Shown here: one piece after another, positions 6,904-14,662 of the stretch
Layout of the letters: each line of letters starts with the position of its first letter
How positions within the stretch are numbered: the stretch's first letter is position 1
Assembly: GCA_020349865.1 (NCBI GenBank)
Contig: CP070700.1
Span: forward strand, 4,520,751-4,537,527
Origin: Desulfobacteraceae bacterium
GTDB lineage: Bacteria > Desulfobacterota > DSM-4660 > Desulfatiglandales > Desulfatiglandaceae
Reading direction: 5' to 3'
DNA length: 16,777 bases
Notes under the pieces: model-generated
Told to the model about the DNA's origin: nothing
The model's database searches: none
The model's input: only the letters and a program-made list of their open reading frames with translations
Translations under genes and position numbers: made by a program

Positions 6904-7524
6904 CTATTTCCCGTAGAATTTTGCTGTCACTGAATGACCGTCTATTCGCTGGTCAAGTTTTGTCTGGTCGTAAAGAACATCTTCCAGGCCGTAACCATCT
7001 GAAAAATCTGCATTTTCGTTTTTGGTGAGACGTACGGCATTGTCATAAGCTTCCAAAGCCTCTTTATGCATGCCTTTTTTCATATAGACAAAGCCCAAGT
7101 TGTTAAACACATCGGCGTGAGAGGGTTTTTCTTCTTTCATTAAACCCAAGGCTTGGTTTAGATAAAGTAAAGCCTGATCATATAGCCCCTGCTTGCAAAA
7201 AACAATCGCCACATTATTGTGCGCCTTTTCATCATTTGGGCCGAACTGGATTGCCTTTAGGAAGTCTTCTATTGCTTGAGTATGCTTATCCTGTCTATAA
7301 TAAGCAAGACCCCTGTTATTGTAAGCCTCGGAATAATTGTCTCTTAAAGCAATGGCTTTTGTTAAGGTCGTTATAGCCTCGTCCAATTTACCTTCCCTGA
7401 GATAGTCCGTGCCTATGTCACAATAACTCCCTGCATCTTCGGCAATGCTAATCTGTGGCCAAATCAGAACAAAGGATAAAAGGAGCACTGTTTTCACACA
7501 TCTTTCAAGGGGATTCTTTTTCAT
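6904..7524 (-). CDS. Exported TPR-repeat protein
   Basis: This 206-residue protein has an N-terminal signal peptide, basic MKKNPLER followed by a hydrophobic core, with likely cleavage after ISIA (residue 28). No lipobox cysteine is placed for lipidation. Four consecutive TPR units follow at about 32-65, 66-99, 100-133 and 137-170, each with the A/G-Y-F-A-P pattern (EAYNNRGLAYYRQ, VFNNLGFVYMKKG). The last ~35 residues lack repeats. It is therefore a periplasmic or surface scaffold protein that binds a partner peptide. GGAG sits 7 nt before the ATG. It is divergent from the pilin cassette, with a ~600-nt gap, so a role in pilus assembly (as in TPR pilotins) is possible but not shown. The partner is unknown. 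Confidence 0.8.
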   Translation of the reverse strand: MKKNPLERCVKTVLLLSFVLIWPQISIAEDAGSYCDIGTDYLREGKLDEAITTLTKAIALRDNYSEAYNNRGLAYYRQDKHTQAIEDFLKAIQFGPNDEKAHNNVAIVFCKQGLYDQALLYLNQALGLMKEEKPSHADVFNNLGFVYMKKGMHKEALEAYDNAVRLTKNENADFSDGYGLEDVLYDQTKLDQRIDGHSVTAKFYGK

Positions 7525-8131
7525 TATTGAACTCCACAGTTTATTTGAATAAGGTCAAATCAGTCATCATCTTGCCCGCCATTGCATTGCAGGCCCTTCG
7601 ATCTTATATCGGCCTCTTTTAATAATAACTTTAGTATTCAATCACCTATGCCTAAATCGGAGGTTAGTCCATATGGGTTCCTGTCTGCATATTAAGGCGG
7701 CGGGTTCTCAAGCTTTTTTCTAAAAGGGGGCCTCGAAAAAGTGTTGGGACCTGAGGGTGATGGACAGAAGAGAAGACCAGAAAGAAAAAACCCCTTGATA
7801 GACGCATTTATTAATGATAAATATAACAATCAAAGGGTTGCCGAGGAGTTCCAAGAGATAACCAGCCAACTGCAATAGAATCCTGGGCTAATCAATATGT
7901 GCTGTGCCAGTGCCGAAATGACCGTGTAAAAGTTAACAATTCAGAACTAACCCTTTTTCCTAACAAAACCTGTAGATTGGGCATACAGCTTAATGGTGAA
8001 TAAGATCCCTCCCTTAAATCGCCCGAGAAGGTGGACTCTTGAGTCGCCAAAAAAACATATCTCGGTCAGTGGACGTCCTTAGAAGAGGAGTGCCGTGGCA
8101 TGGCCTCAAAAAAGATGGCAAAAGAGCCGGG
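7525..8131. other. Divergent intergenic region between TPR gene and first pilin cassette
   Basis: This holds the control region for the pilin operon and the TPR gene. I see no strong sigma70 or sigma54 (GG-N10-GC) promoter. A candidate 45-codon ORF lies at 7741-7878. An imperfect inverted repeat AACCCCTTGAT (7789-7799) and ATCAAAGGGTT (7829-7839) has one mismatch and a 29-nt loop. From 8039 (TTG) the frame is open into FimT1, and AGAAGGTGG lies 4 nt before it, so this segment may be partly coding. Confidence 0.4.
7741..7878 (+). CDS. Candidate 45-residue small ORF, unrecognised
   Basis: A GTG at 7741 opens a 45-codon frame ending TAG at 7876-7878. The product is basic at the start (GQKRRPERKNP) and then amphipathic, probably helical (LIDAFINDKYNN, RVAEEFQEITSQ). 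AAGGGGG lies about 10 nt upstream as a possible ribosome binding site. The frame stays open without stop back to 7696, so this may be the tail of a decayed gene rather than an intact small gene. I do not recognise it, and there is no promoter evidence. Confidence 0.25.
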   Translation: MLGPEGDGQKRRPERKNPLIDAFINDKYNNQRVAEEFQEITSQLQ

Positions 8132-8704
8132 GTGAGCGAGAGACGGTTATCAGGATTCACTTTGATTGAGGTTGTCATGACAATGGTCATTTTGGCCATT
8201 TTGGCCGCAGTGGCAATCCCGGGCTTTGCTGCATGGTTGCCCAATTATCGGCTAAAGGCGGCCGCTCGCGATCTCGTTTCTAACCTTCAATTGGCCAAGA
8301 TGGGGGCCGTAAAACAGAACAAGACTTGGGCCGTTATCTTTGATCCGGGAGTGACACCGGGGAGATATTTTATATGTTCAGATGACAATGGAGACGGCTG
8401 GGATGGGCCACCAGCTATGGGAGGCAACGATGTTGTGCAAAAAGAGGCAGGTCTGGAAAGCTATGGAAATGGCACTGACTTTGGACATGGGAATGCTACT
8501 CACCCGGTAGGTGCTACTTTTGGTACGAATGATATAAGCTACACAACGCCCGATGAGGTCGCCATCTTTAGTTCCAAAGGGACAGTAAATAATCTGGGCT
8601 ACGTGTATCTCTCTAATACCAGAGGCGCTTGCTGGGCGGTTGGAACTCCCTCAACTGCTGGTGTGATAGTTCTGAAAAAATGGACGGGCAGTGTGTGGGA
8701 GTAA
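8132..8704 (+). CDS. fimT: FimT/GspH-type minor pilin (cassette 1)
   Basis: The prepilin signature SG|FTLIEVVMTMVILAILAA shows a class III leader cut after Gly, with N-methylated Phe and Glu5, followed by the hydrophobic alpha1 helix and then a GspH/FimT domain (LQLAKMGAVKQNKTWAV, TPGRYFICSD). Such minor pilins help initiate type IV pilus assembly from the inner membrane. The start is uncertain. GTG at 8132 gives a 7-8 residue leader typical of prepilins but has a weak ribosome binding site. TTG at 8039 has a better one but makes a 39-residue leader. The C-terminus ends just before pilW1, whose ATG overlaps the region of the stop. Paralogue of the protein at 13335-13925. Known FimT proteins can bind DNA for uptake; not testable here. 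Confidence 0.8.
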   Translation: MSERRLSGFTLIEVVMTMVILAILAAVAIPGFAAWLPNYRLKAAARDLVSNLQLAKMGAVKQNKTWAVIFDPGVTPGRYFICSDDNGDGWDGPPAMGGNDVVQKEAGLESYGNGTDFGHGNATHPVGATFGTNDISYTTPDEVAIFSSKGTVNNLGYVYLSNTRGACWAVGTPSTAGVIVLKKWTGSVWE

Positions 8705-8705
8705 A

Positions 8706-9392
8706 ATGAACGACAAAGGCTTTAAGAAAATGGGATGGGATAAAGGATTCACCCTCGTAGAGCTCTTAGTTGCCATGGCCATAGTCGGCGTGGTCATGGC
8801 CGGAGTTTATTCCGCTTACTCCTCACAGCAAAGGTCATACATTGTTCAGGAACAAGTTGCCGGTATGCAGCAAAGTCTTAGGGCGGCTATGGATCTTATC
8901 GAGAGAGAAATCCGGATGGCGGGGTATGATCCCTATCGGAATTCGGGTGCCGGTATTATTGCGGCAGGAGTAAATAATATCAGTTTTACTTTTGTGGCTG
9001 ATGATGATTTATACGATAATGACGGTGATGGCGATACCGATGAATCTGGTGAGCTGAAGACCATTAGATATTCTTTATATGATAGCGGAAGTGACGGTGA
9101 TAATGATCTCGGTAGGAGGGTTGGAGCGGGAACCAACAAACCAGTTGCCGAAAATATTGACGCACTTAATTTTGTTTATCTGCGAGAAGATGGTACACCA
9201 ACTGCCGACGTTTCCGAAATGAGATCAATACAGATAACAGTGGTTGCAAGATCGGACAGGGTCGATCCTCGTTACACGGATACGGCTGTTTACACAAATC
9301 AGCAAGGGGATCAGGTTTTCATTGCACCAGGCGATAACTTCCGTCGCAGACTTCTAACTTCACAAGTAAATTGCCGTAATCTTACCTTTTGA
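8706..9392 (+). CDS. pilW: PilW-like minor pilin (cassette 1)
   Basis: This 228-residue prepilin has its cleavage site at G14|F15 (KGFTLVELLVAMAIVGVV) and the PilW-family sequence QEQVAGMQQSLRAAMDLIER-EIRMAGYDP directly after the helix. ATG at 8706 follows GGGAG and lies 1 nt after the FimT1 stop, so translation is coupled; a GTG start at 8691 is less likely. An acidic calcium-type loop, DDDLYDNDGDGDTDESGE (residues 99-116), and a second (YDSGSDGDND, 125-134) lie in the globular domain. PilW is a minor pilin of the priming complex that carries PilY1. Paralogue of 13942-14643. Confidence 0.85.
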   Translation: MNDKGFKKMGWDKGFTLVELLVAMAIVGVVMAGVYSAYSSQQRSYIVQEQVAGMQQSLRAAMDLIEREIRMAGYDPYRNSGAGIIAAGVNNISFTFVADDDLYDNDGDGDTDESGELKTIRYSLYDSGSDGDNDLGRRVGAGTNKPVAENIDALNFVYLREDGTPTADVSEMRSIQITVVARSDRVDPRYTDTAVYTNQQGDQVFIAPGDNFRRRLLTSQVNCRNLTF

Positions 9393-9410
9393 TTCAAGGG
9401 GCCTCTGGGT

Positions 9411-9917
9411 ATGAACTGCGATTCTGCTTTTCTAACAAAAAAGAAAGACAAAGAAAAAGGCTTCACCCTCCTTGAGGTGATCGTTGCCATCTCAGTCTTG
9501 ACAATCGGTCTTTTGGCCGTCGCTTCCATGCAGGTTTTGGCAATAAAAGGGAACACATTGGCTTTCGGAGTTACAGAAGCTACTTCCTGGGCCAGCGACC
9601 AAATGGAGAAACTTATGTTCCTACCCTATGATCACGCAAACTTAATTGACACAGACGGGGATGGGACTGATGAGGACGTTAATGGAGACGGCGTAGATGA
9701 CGATGGGGGAGAATTTGGATTAGAAGATACGGTAGATCCTCAGGAGGTGATTACCGCTGATCACCCACCGGAGACCCAGGGTAGATATACAATATACTGG
9801 AATATTGCTGTCGATGTAGGGGCAGATAGTACCAAGACCGTCAATGTCATTGTAACATGGACAGATCATGGGGTCCAAAAGCGCGTTTCCATACGGAACA
9901 TTATACCAAGCACCTGA
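9411..9917 (+). CDS. pilV: PilV-like minor pilin (cassette 1)
   Basis: This 168-residue prepilin has leader cleavage at G17|F18 in EKGFTLLEVIVAISVLTIGLLAVASMQ, the typical PilV N-terminus. The body contains an unusually acidic stretch, residues 80-101 (DTDGDGTDEDVNGDGVDDDG), resembling two joined calcium-binding DxDxDG loops. This stretch is absent from the shorter paralogue at 14663-15085. The C-terminal part (TIYWNIAVDV, VNVIVTWTDHGVQKRVSI) is the beta-rich pilin domain. The gene starts 18 nt after pilW1 and is followed 15 nt later by pilX1. It likely sits near the pilus tip with PilW, PilX and PilY1. Confidence 0.82.
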   Translation: MNCDSAFLTKKKDKEKGFTLLEVIVAISVLTIGLLAVASMQVLAIKGNTLAFGVTEATSWASDQMEKLMFLPYDHANLIDTDGDGTDEDVNGDGVDDDGGEFGLEDTVDPQEVITADHPPETQGRYTIYWNIAVDVGADSTKTVNVIVTWTDHGVQKRVSIRNIIPST

Positions 9918-9932
9918 AAAGTAGGGAAAATT

Positions 9933-10400
9933 ATGAGCACATTTGTTAGACGCGGCAAAAATGAGAATGGATCGGTCTTGGTAGTTGCCCTCCTTATCCT
10001 GGTGCTCCTTACCATAATTGGGATATCGGCCATGAGTACTACCAATGTGGAGTTAAAAATCTCCGGAAACGAAAAGTCTTATAAAATGGCCCTTTATGCA
10101 GCCGAGGCGGCAAGAGGGTATGTAGAAAAGACCCCTGAACTATATGGCCCTGATAATATCACACCGGGAGCAGGGCTCAATTTCCCGGATGAGGATAATC
10201 CTTCAGTGTTGGTTGAATTAGGTTCAACACAGTCTTTTGGCGGAAGTGTTGAATATCTCAGGTTTTCGGCACCACCTAGGGGAACAGGGACTCAGGTTGG
10301 AACATTTAAGGCACATAATTACAAGATGACATGCAAAGGGTATGGGTCGTCCAATGCTGAAAGCCAGATAGAGGCGGGCTTTTATCGTATAGGTTTCTGA
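9933..10400 (+). CDS. pilX: PilX-like minor pilin (cassette 1)
   Basis: This 155-residue protein has the PilX N-terminal domain: NENGSVLVVALLILVLLTIIG followed by ISAMSTTNVELKISGNEKSYKMALYAAEA. The Gly before Ser is the probable prepilin peptidase site; the fifth residue is not Glu, as usual in PilX proteins. Its role is in the minor-pilin tip complex, with PilX linking to PilY1 in characterised systems. It follows pilV1 by 15 nt and precedes pilY1 by 195 nt. AGGGA lies about 8 nt before the ATG. Paralogue of 15183-15695. Confidence 0.85.
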   Translation: MSTFVRRGKNENGSVLVVALLILVLLTIIGISAMSTTNVELKISGNEKSYKMALYAAEAARGYVEKTPELYGPDNITPGAGLNFPDEDNPSVLVELGSTQSFGGSVEYLRFSAPPRGTGTQVGTFKAHNYKMTCKGYGSSNAESQIEAGFYRIGF

Positions 10401-10483
10401 TGTTTTATATCGTAACTTAGCGTGCTTGCTGTGTTTTATTTATGGCTTCACAGGAGCCCGGCTTTTAAACGCTGGCTAAAGGT

Positions 10484-10504
10484 GCAAGGCGTAAGGCTCA
10501 AGGA
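10484..10504. repeat. Short tandem repeat of 7-mers in pilX1-pilY1 gap
   Basis: GCAAGGC-GTAAGGC-TCAAGGA is three imperfect 7-nt units (10484-10504) within the 195-nt gap (10401-10595) between pilX1 and pilY1. It resembles low-complexity intergenic repeats (GCAAGGC type) seen in many bacterial genomes. The rest of this gap shows no gene and no clear terminator. Confidence 0.4.
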
Positions 10505-10595
10505 ATGGGAACTGCAAAACTAAAAATATCAGAGAATTGAATCTAAACGCACAGATAGAAAATTACATTCTGCGATTATTATAAGAGGCAGGAAC

Positions 10596-12869
10596 ATGAA
10601 AATATTTAAACACAATTGGGTAATCGGTGTTGTTTTCTTATCGTGCTTCATCTTTGTGTTTCATATTGGCTTTGCGGACGATATCTGTATATTCACAGAG
10701 ACCGATGAGGGCGGACCTTACACCTTTACTGCTCCGGTTGTCCCTGCAACAAGGACTACCAGCAGTAATAGGATTTATTTGGCCTTTTTTTGGCCGAGTC
10801 CAGGGAATTTCTGGGCAGGAAATGTGGTCAAATTAGGTATTTCGGCTGATTGGGTGATTGTTGGTGCAGATGGTGCCCCAGCAACCTTGCCTAATGGCGC
10901 CATCAGAGAGGACGCTGTGCCTTTCTGGGCGACAATAGATTGGGCCGATCCCAACAAAAGCAATTATATCCACAATTCGGGTAGGAATATATATACGTAC
11001 CTGGGCTCATCCAGGGATCTGACTGATTTAACTAATGAATTTAAATCGACCAATGACGGTCTGACTGAGGCGATTCTTGGAAATCCAGCTAACCACACGA
11101 CTGCACAACTCATCGATTTCGTACGGGGTGCGGATGTAAATGGCCAAAACAGAGAAGTAATCACCGGAGACGTTCTTCACAGCGAACCTTTAGTTGTGCA
11201 GTACAATTATCCTGACAATTCCTCCAAAACTATGGTCTATTTTGGAGCAAACGACGGGATGCTTCATGCTGTTTTAGATACCGAGGTAGCCACAAACGGT
11301 ACCGCGGTGGATTACGGGACAGAAGCCTGGGCGTTCATTCCCCCTGATCAGCTAAATAAATTAAAGGAGATAATAGAAGGTACCAGCCACCAGTATTTTG
11401 TGGATTCCAGCCCAAAGGCTTATTTTGAAGACGTTAACAAAAATGGTGTCATTGATTCTGGAGAAGGGGACAGGATCATTCTTGTATGTGGTGAAAGAAA
11501 GGGTGGCACGAGCTATTTTGCTTTAGATGTGACCGATCCATCTGCCCCGTTATTTCTATGGAGGATCAACCAGTATGACGATGCTGAAGTTGGGGCTTTG
11601 GAGCTTGTGGATGTAACTGGAGCCTTTGAGGACGGCGAGGTTTTGACAGGGAGTAGCGGGGGTTCTGCCACGGTGGAAGGCGCACCGGTTGGAAACCTTC
11701 TTCTTTATGAATTACGAACAAGCAATTTTACTGTGGGTGAGGTGGTGACAGGGCTAACGTCACGTGCCACTGGAATAATTGTCTCCATTATAAACTATGC
11801 ACCCGATGTGATCATTTCCGAACTGGGCGAGAGCTGGTCTGAACCACAGTTCGGACTGGTGAAAACGTCTGATACCGACACAGACGGCACCCCCGTATTC
11901 TTCATCGGAGGAGGCTACAGTTCGGACAATTCGGCGGGTAAGGCAGTTTTTGCCATTAGTGTTTTTGATAGTGCTGTGATAAAGGAATTTACCAATAACA
12001 CCATCACCGACATGAATTACAGTATTCCAAGCTCAGTAACCGTTGTTGATGGCGATAGTAATGGCTTTGTGGATAAGGTGTATGCGGGAGACCTTGGGAG
12101 TCAGATGTGGCGGTTCGGAAAATTTACTGATTCAGATAATAATGCACTGACTTTTCCCGCAACTGACGAAAACATTATGAATTGGACAGATCAAGCAGCT
12201 CACATCTTATTCCTTTCAGATGCGGCACACGGGAGAAAATTCTTCTATCCACCGAGTGTGACCCTTGAACTGGGATATGATCTGGTATCTATTGGAACGG
12301 GAGACCGTGAGGACCCCTGCAATCCTATTGGCTCGGATAGAATCTATGCGGTCAAGGATTCACACGAAGATTCCGGGCAACTAACTGAGATGGATCTAGT
12401 TGATGTTACGGACCCAAGAGCCCCGGTGCCTGATCTCAACGACGAAACAGGAGATGTCGATAACAACAGACTGGTCGATCAAGGCTGGTACATCCGCTTG
12501 AGGGAAGGCGAAAAAGTCCTCTCGGAAGGCGTGGTTTTTTTTAAGACTTACTATGTGACGACCTTTTTGCCTGGAGAGGGTGCTGCTACGCTCTATGCCT
12601 TGCATTACTTAACCGGCGAGGCGGTCTTGACCTTCGAGGAGATTTTGGGGCCCAATGGCTTAGACATAATACGGAGTGTCGAGATAGGACATGGTATTTC
12701 CTCAAAGCCAGTCGTAGTAATAACTGAAGCAGTCGAGAAGTTGCTTGTACCAGTGGGGATTACAAATCCCGCTGGTAGCGGAACTGGGCCTGTTGGGCCA
12801 GGAATTCTGGTAATAGAACCTGCTGCCCCCCCATCCAACTTTTTTTATTTGTGGTGGAAAGAGTTGTGA
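10596..12869 (+). CDS. pilY1: PilY1-like type IV pilus tip protein, short form with inserted module
   Basis: This 757-residue protein is PilY1/PilC-like. A signal peptide ends near residue 27 (GFA|DD). Residues about 45-190 match the pre-propeller part of PilY1 (FWPSPGNFWAGNV, NIYTYLG). From about 191 the seven-blade propeller begins (ITGDVLHSEPLVV, VYFGANDGMLHAV, YFALDVTDPSAP, VYAGDLGSQMWRF, VSIGTGDREDP). Two calcium-type loops are visible: DVNKNGVIDSGE (279-290) and DGDSNGFVD (485-493), the latter in the place of the known PilY1 calcium site. The N-terminal von Willebrand A-like region of longer PilY1 proteins is missing. Residues about 329-404 interrupt the propeller with a two-copy module (GEVLTGSSGGSATV, GEVVTGLTSRATGIIV). 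The protein is exposed at the pilus tip and acts in adhesion and in control of extension/retraction; the ligand is unknown. Confidence 0.88.
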   Translation: MKIFKHNWVIGVVFLSCFIFVFHIGFADDICIFTETDEGGPYTFTAPVVPATRTTSSNRIYLAFFWPSPGNFWAGNVVKLGISADWVIVGADGAPATLPNGAIREDAVPFWATIDWADPNKSNYIHNSGRNIYTYLGSSRDLTDLTNEFKSTNDGLTEAILGNPANHTTAQLIDFVRGADVNGQNREVITGDVLHSEPLVVQYNYPDNSSKTMVYFGANDGMLHAVLDTEVATNGTAVDYGTEAWAFIPPDQLNKLKEIIEGTSHQYFVDSSPKAYFEDVNKNGVIDSGEGDRIILVCGERKGGTSYFALDVTDPSAPLFLWRINQYDDAEVGALELVDVTGAFEDGEVLTGSSGGSATVEGAPVGNLLLYELRTSNFTVGEVVTGLTSRATGIIVSIINYAPDVIISELGESWSEPQFGLVKTSDTDTDGTPVFFIGGGYSSDNSAGKAVFAISVFDSAVIKEFTNNTITDMNYSIPSSVTVVDGDSNGFVDKVYAGDLGSQMWRFGKFTDSDNNALTFPATDENIMNWTDQAAHILFLSDAAHGRKFFYPPSVTLELGYDLVSIGTGDREDPCNPIGSDRIYAVKDSHEDSGQLTEMDLVDVTDPRAPVPDLNDETGDVDNNRLVDQGWYIRLREGEKVLSEGVVFFKTYYVTTFLPGEGAATLYALHYLTGEAVLTFEEILGPNGLDIIRSVEIGHGISSKPVVVITEAVEKLLVPVGITNPAGSGTGPVGPGILVIEPAAPPSNFFYLWWKEL

Positions 12870-12898
12870 TTACAACTGTAAAAACATATTACAACTGT
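12869..12898. repeat. Direct repeat ATTACAACTGT at the pilY1 stop
   Basis: ATTACAACTGT occurs at 12869-12879 and 12888-12898, a 19-nt period, starting at the last base of the pilY1 stop codon. AGTTGT-GATT-ACAACT (12862-12877) can also form a 6-bp hairpin over the stop. Function unknown. Confidence 0.45.
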
Positions 12899-12981
12899 CA
12901 AGTTATTTAACAGAAAACTCACTCCAAAAACCCTCATCTTCTTTGCCGGAAGCAAATTTTTCCAATAGAGAATTTCAAAAA

Positions 12982-13003
12982 AAGCCACAATTTTTTGTGG
13001 CTT
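12982..13003 (-). terminator. Hairpin with T-run on the minus strand downstream of pilY1
   Basis: AAGCCACAA (12982-12990), TTTT loop, TTGTGGCTT (12995-13003) is a perfect 9-bp stem. The complementary strand follows it with seven or more T, so it is a good terminator leftwards; on the plus strand CCTCCTCC follows, which is poor for termination. It may block antisense transcription into pilY1, or serve as a weak bidirectional end for pilY1. Confidence 0.55.
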
Positions 13004-13334
13004 CCTCCTCCACCCAACCCCTTCCCCTTTAAGCTAGTCCTTGCCAGATCTCCCTCGTTTTAATGGGAGTAATCGTAGTGGTATAACTTTCTGAATTGTC
13101 ATCGTTTTTGGCATCTCTACCCAACCCTTCTCTCTCCAAACCGGAGCCCCTCAAAATTGAGCGCCGGGTTGGCGTACTTCCGCGAAACCTTGTGGTAACA
13201 ACCACACGCAATAGTACCCTCGTGTTTCCTTGAGTATTAGAAACCCTGGCATGTATCTTGCTCACCATAAGGCACCGACTGATCAGCAGTCGATGAATTC
13301 ATACGTAAGGCGTACAAAGTTAGAGGAGTTTGTG
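13004..13334. other. Non-coding gap between the two pilin cassettes
   Basis: This stretch ahead of cassette 2 shows no convincing gene. CCCAACCC-C/T-TTC-type pyrimidine tracts occur twice (about 13013-13031 and 13120-13138). Small hairpins are TGTGGT-AACA-ACCACA (13191-13206) and CGACTG-ATCAG-CAGTCG (13276-13292); the latter is 43 nt before the FimT2 start and could be an operator. A 79-codon minus-strand frame here looks like chance. No strong promoter for cassette 2 was recognised. Confidence 0.45.
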
Positions 13335-13925
13335 ATGAGGAAAAACCCGAGAACTGGGAAAAGAGAATCCGGATTTACCATGGCTGAAGTTCTTGTCACG
13401 GTGGCAATTGCCGCCATTTTAGCTTCCATAGCCGTTCCTGGGTTTTCCAGATGGCTTCCGAGCTACAGGTTGAAAAGTGCGGCCAAGGATCTCTATTCCA
13501 ACTTTCAGTTGACCAAATTGAGTGCAGTCAGGACGGGCAGTAATTGGGCGATTGTCTTTGATCCCGGCGCCACCCCGGGAAGATACTATATATGTTCAGA
13601 TCCTGGTGCCAATGGAAACTGGGAAGGCCCTGCTGGCGATGACACGGTGGAAAAAACTGTTGATCTTGCCGACTATCAGAGTGGTGTGGATTACGGTCCT
13701 GGAAATGCAACCGATGACATACCCGGCACCGGGGCCCCACCCGCAGATGATATATCTTACATAGTAGGTGCAACAGATGATGTTGTAATGTTCAATTTGA
13801 GGGGCATATGTAACGCAGGCTATGTCTATCTCGAAAACATGAGAAACAACACAAGTTATGGTGTGGGAACAAATACCGTCGGGACGGTCATTTTGGAAAA
13901 ATGGTCAGGAGGAACCTGGCAGTAA
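13335..13925 (+). CDS. fimT: FimT/GspH-type minor pilin (cassette 2)
   Basis: This 196-residue prepilin starts at ATG 13335, which follows AGAGGAG by 6-7 nt; the frame is open further upstream but that extension lacks support. Its leader MRKNPRTGKRESG is cut before FTMAEVLVTVAIAAILASIAVPGF, with Glu5 present. The body matches the cassette 1 FimT closely (RLKSAAKDLYSNFQLTKL, IVFDPGATPGRYYICSD), so the two arose by duplication. It starts the second minor-pilin cassette, followed 16 nt later by pilW2. Predicted role: part of the pilus initiation complex at the inner membrane. Confidence 0.85.
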   Translation: MRKNPRTGKRESGFTMAEVLVTVAIAAILASIAVPGFSRWLPSYRLKSAAKDLYSNFQLTKLSAVRTGSNWAIVFDPGATPGRYYICSDPGANGNWEGPAGDDTVEKTVDLADYQSGVDYGPGNATDDIPGTGAPPADDISYIVGATDDVVMFNLRGICNAGYVYLENMRNNTSYGVGTNTVGTVILEKWSGGTWQ

Positions 13926-13941
13926 CCAAAAGAAGGACAAC

Positions 13942-14643
13942 ATGGGAGAAAAAATGAGAAAAGTGCGAGATGAGGGGTTTACATTAATCGAGCTATTAGT
14001 GGCCATTACCATAGGGCTGGTTGTTATGGCTGGTGTATCTATGACCTTCCGGTCACAGCAGGCATCATACTTGATCCAGGAACAGGTGGCTGGCATGCAG
14101 CAGAATTTAAGGGCGGCTATGTATCATATGGAAAGAGAAATCAGGATGGCAGGCTGTGATCCAAGCTTTAATGCCGACGCAAAAATTATCACCGCAAACG
14201 CAGACTCTGTCAATTTTACGATGGACATAAGAGGGGCCGGGGATCCAAGTCCTCCTGACGGCGATACCGATGACCCCAGTGAGGACATAACCTATATCCA
14301 TTATGACAGTGACGGTGACGGGGTAAATGATGCCCTGGGAAGGAATACAGGGGGTGGGGTTGAGCTTATTGCCGCCAACATCGATGCCGTGGATTTTCTT
14401 TATTACGACGGTCAAGCCCCCTCCGTTGCAATGAACGCTGCAGGTGGCAGCGTATTGGAACTAAGCATCCCTAACATAAGAGCAATAGAGATCACACTGG
14501 TTGCCAGGACGGCCCGGCCAATTAAGGGATATACGGATACTTCGGCTTACTTCAACCAGTTACCAAGACAAATATTAGGCCCGCAAAACGATAATTTTCG
14601 CCGTATTCTTTTGACCACGCGTATCAAAGGCCGGAATCTGTAA
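13942..14643 (+). CDS. pilW: PilW-like minor pilin (cassette 2)
   Basis: This 233-residue prepilin is cleaved at G12|F13 (EGFTLIELLVAITIGLVVMA), followed by SYLIQEQVAGMQQNLRAAM and EREIRMAGCDP, nearly the same as the cassette 1 PilW. AGAAGG lies 6 nt before ATG 13942; an in-frame ATG at 13954 is an alternative. An acidic region includes DGDTDDPSED (residues 106-115) and DSDGDGVND (122-130), the latter a classic DxDxDGxxD calcium loop. The end (NFRRILLTTRIKGRNL) also mirrors its paralogue. Part of the pilus tip minor-pilin set. Confidence 0.85.
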   Translation: MGEKMRKVRDEGFTLIELLVAITIGLVVMAGVSMTFRSQQASYLIQEQVAGMQQNLRAAMYHMEREIRMAGCDPSFNADAKIITANADSVNFTMDIRGAGDPSPPDGDTDDPSEDITYIHYDSDGDGVNDALGRNTGGGVELIAANIDAVDFLYYDGQAPSVAMNAAGGSVLELSIPNIRAIEITLVARTARPIKGYTDTSAYFNQLPRQILGPQNDNFRRILLTTRIKGRNL

Positions 14644-14662
14644 CATTGGGAGAGAGGAAACC

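Noticed and set aside
6841..6926. 25-codon plus-strand ORF with GGAG upstream
   Set aside because: Too short, overlaps the 3' end of the TPR gene and shows no family features; the ribosome binding site match can occur by chance.
7880..8131. Sigma54 promoter for the pilin operon
   Set aside because: No GG-N10-GC pair with acceptable flanks was found on the plus strand.
13029..13268. Minus-strand 79-codon frame between the pilin cassettes
   Set aside because: Composition looks random, no ribosome binding site or family match; treated as intergenic.
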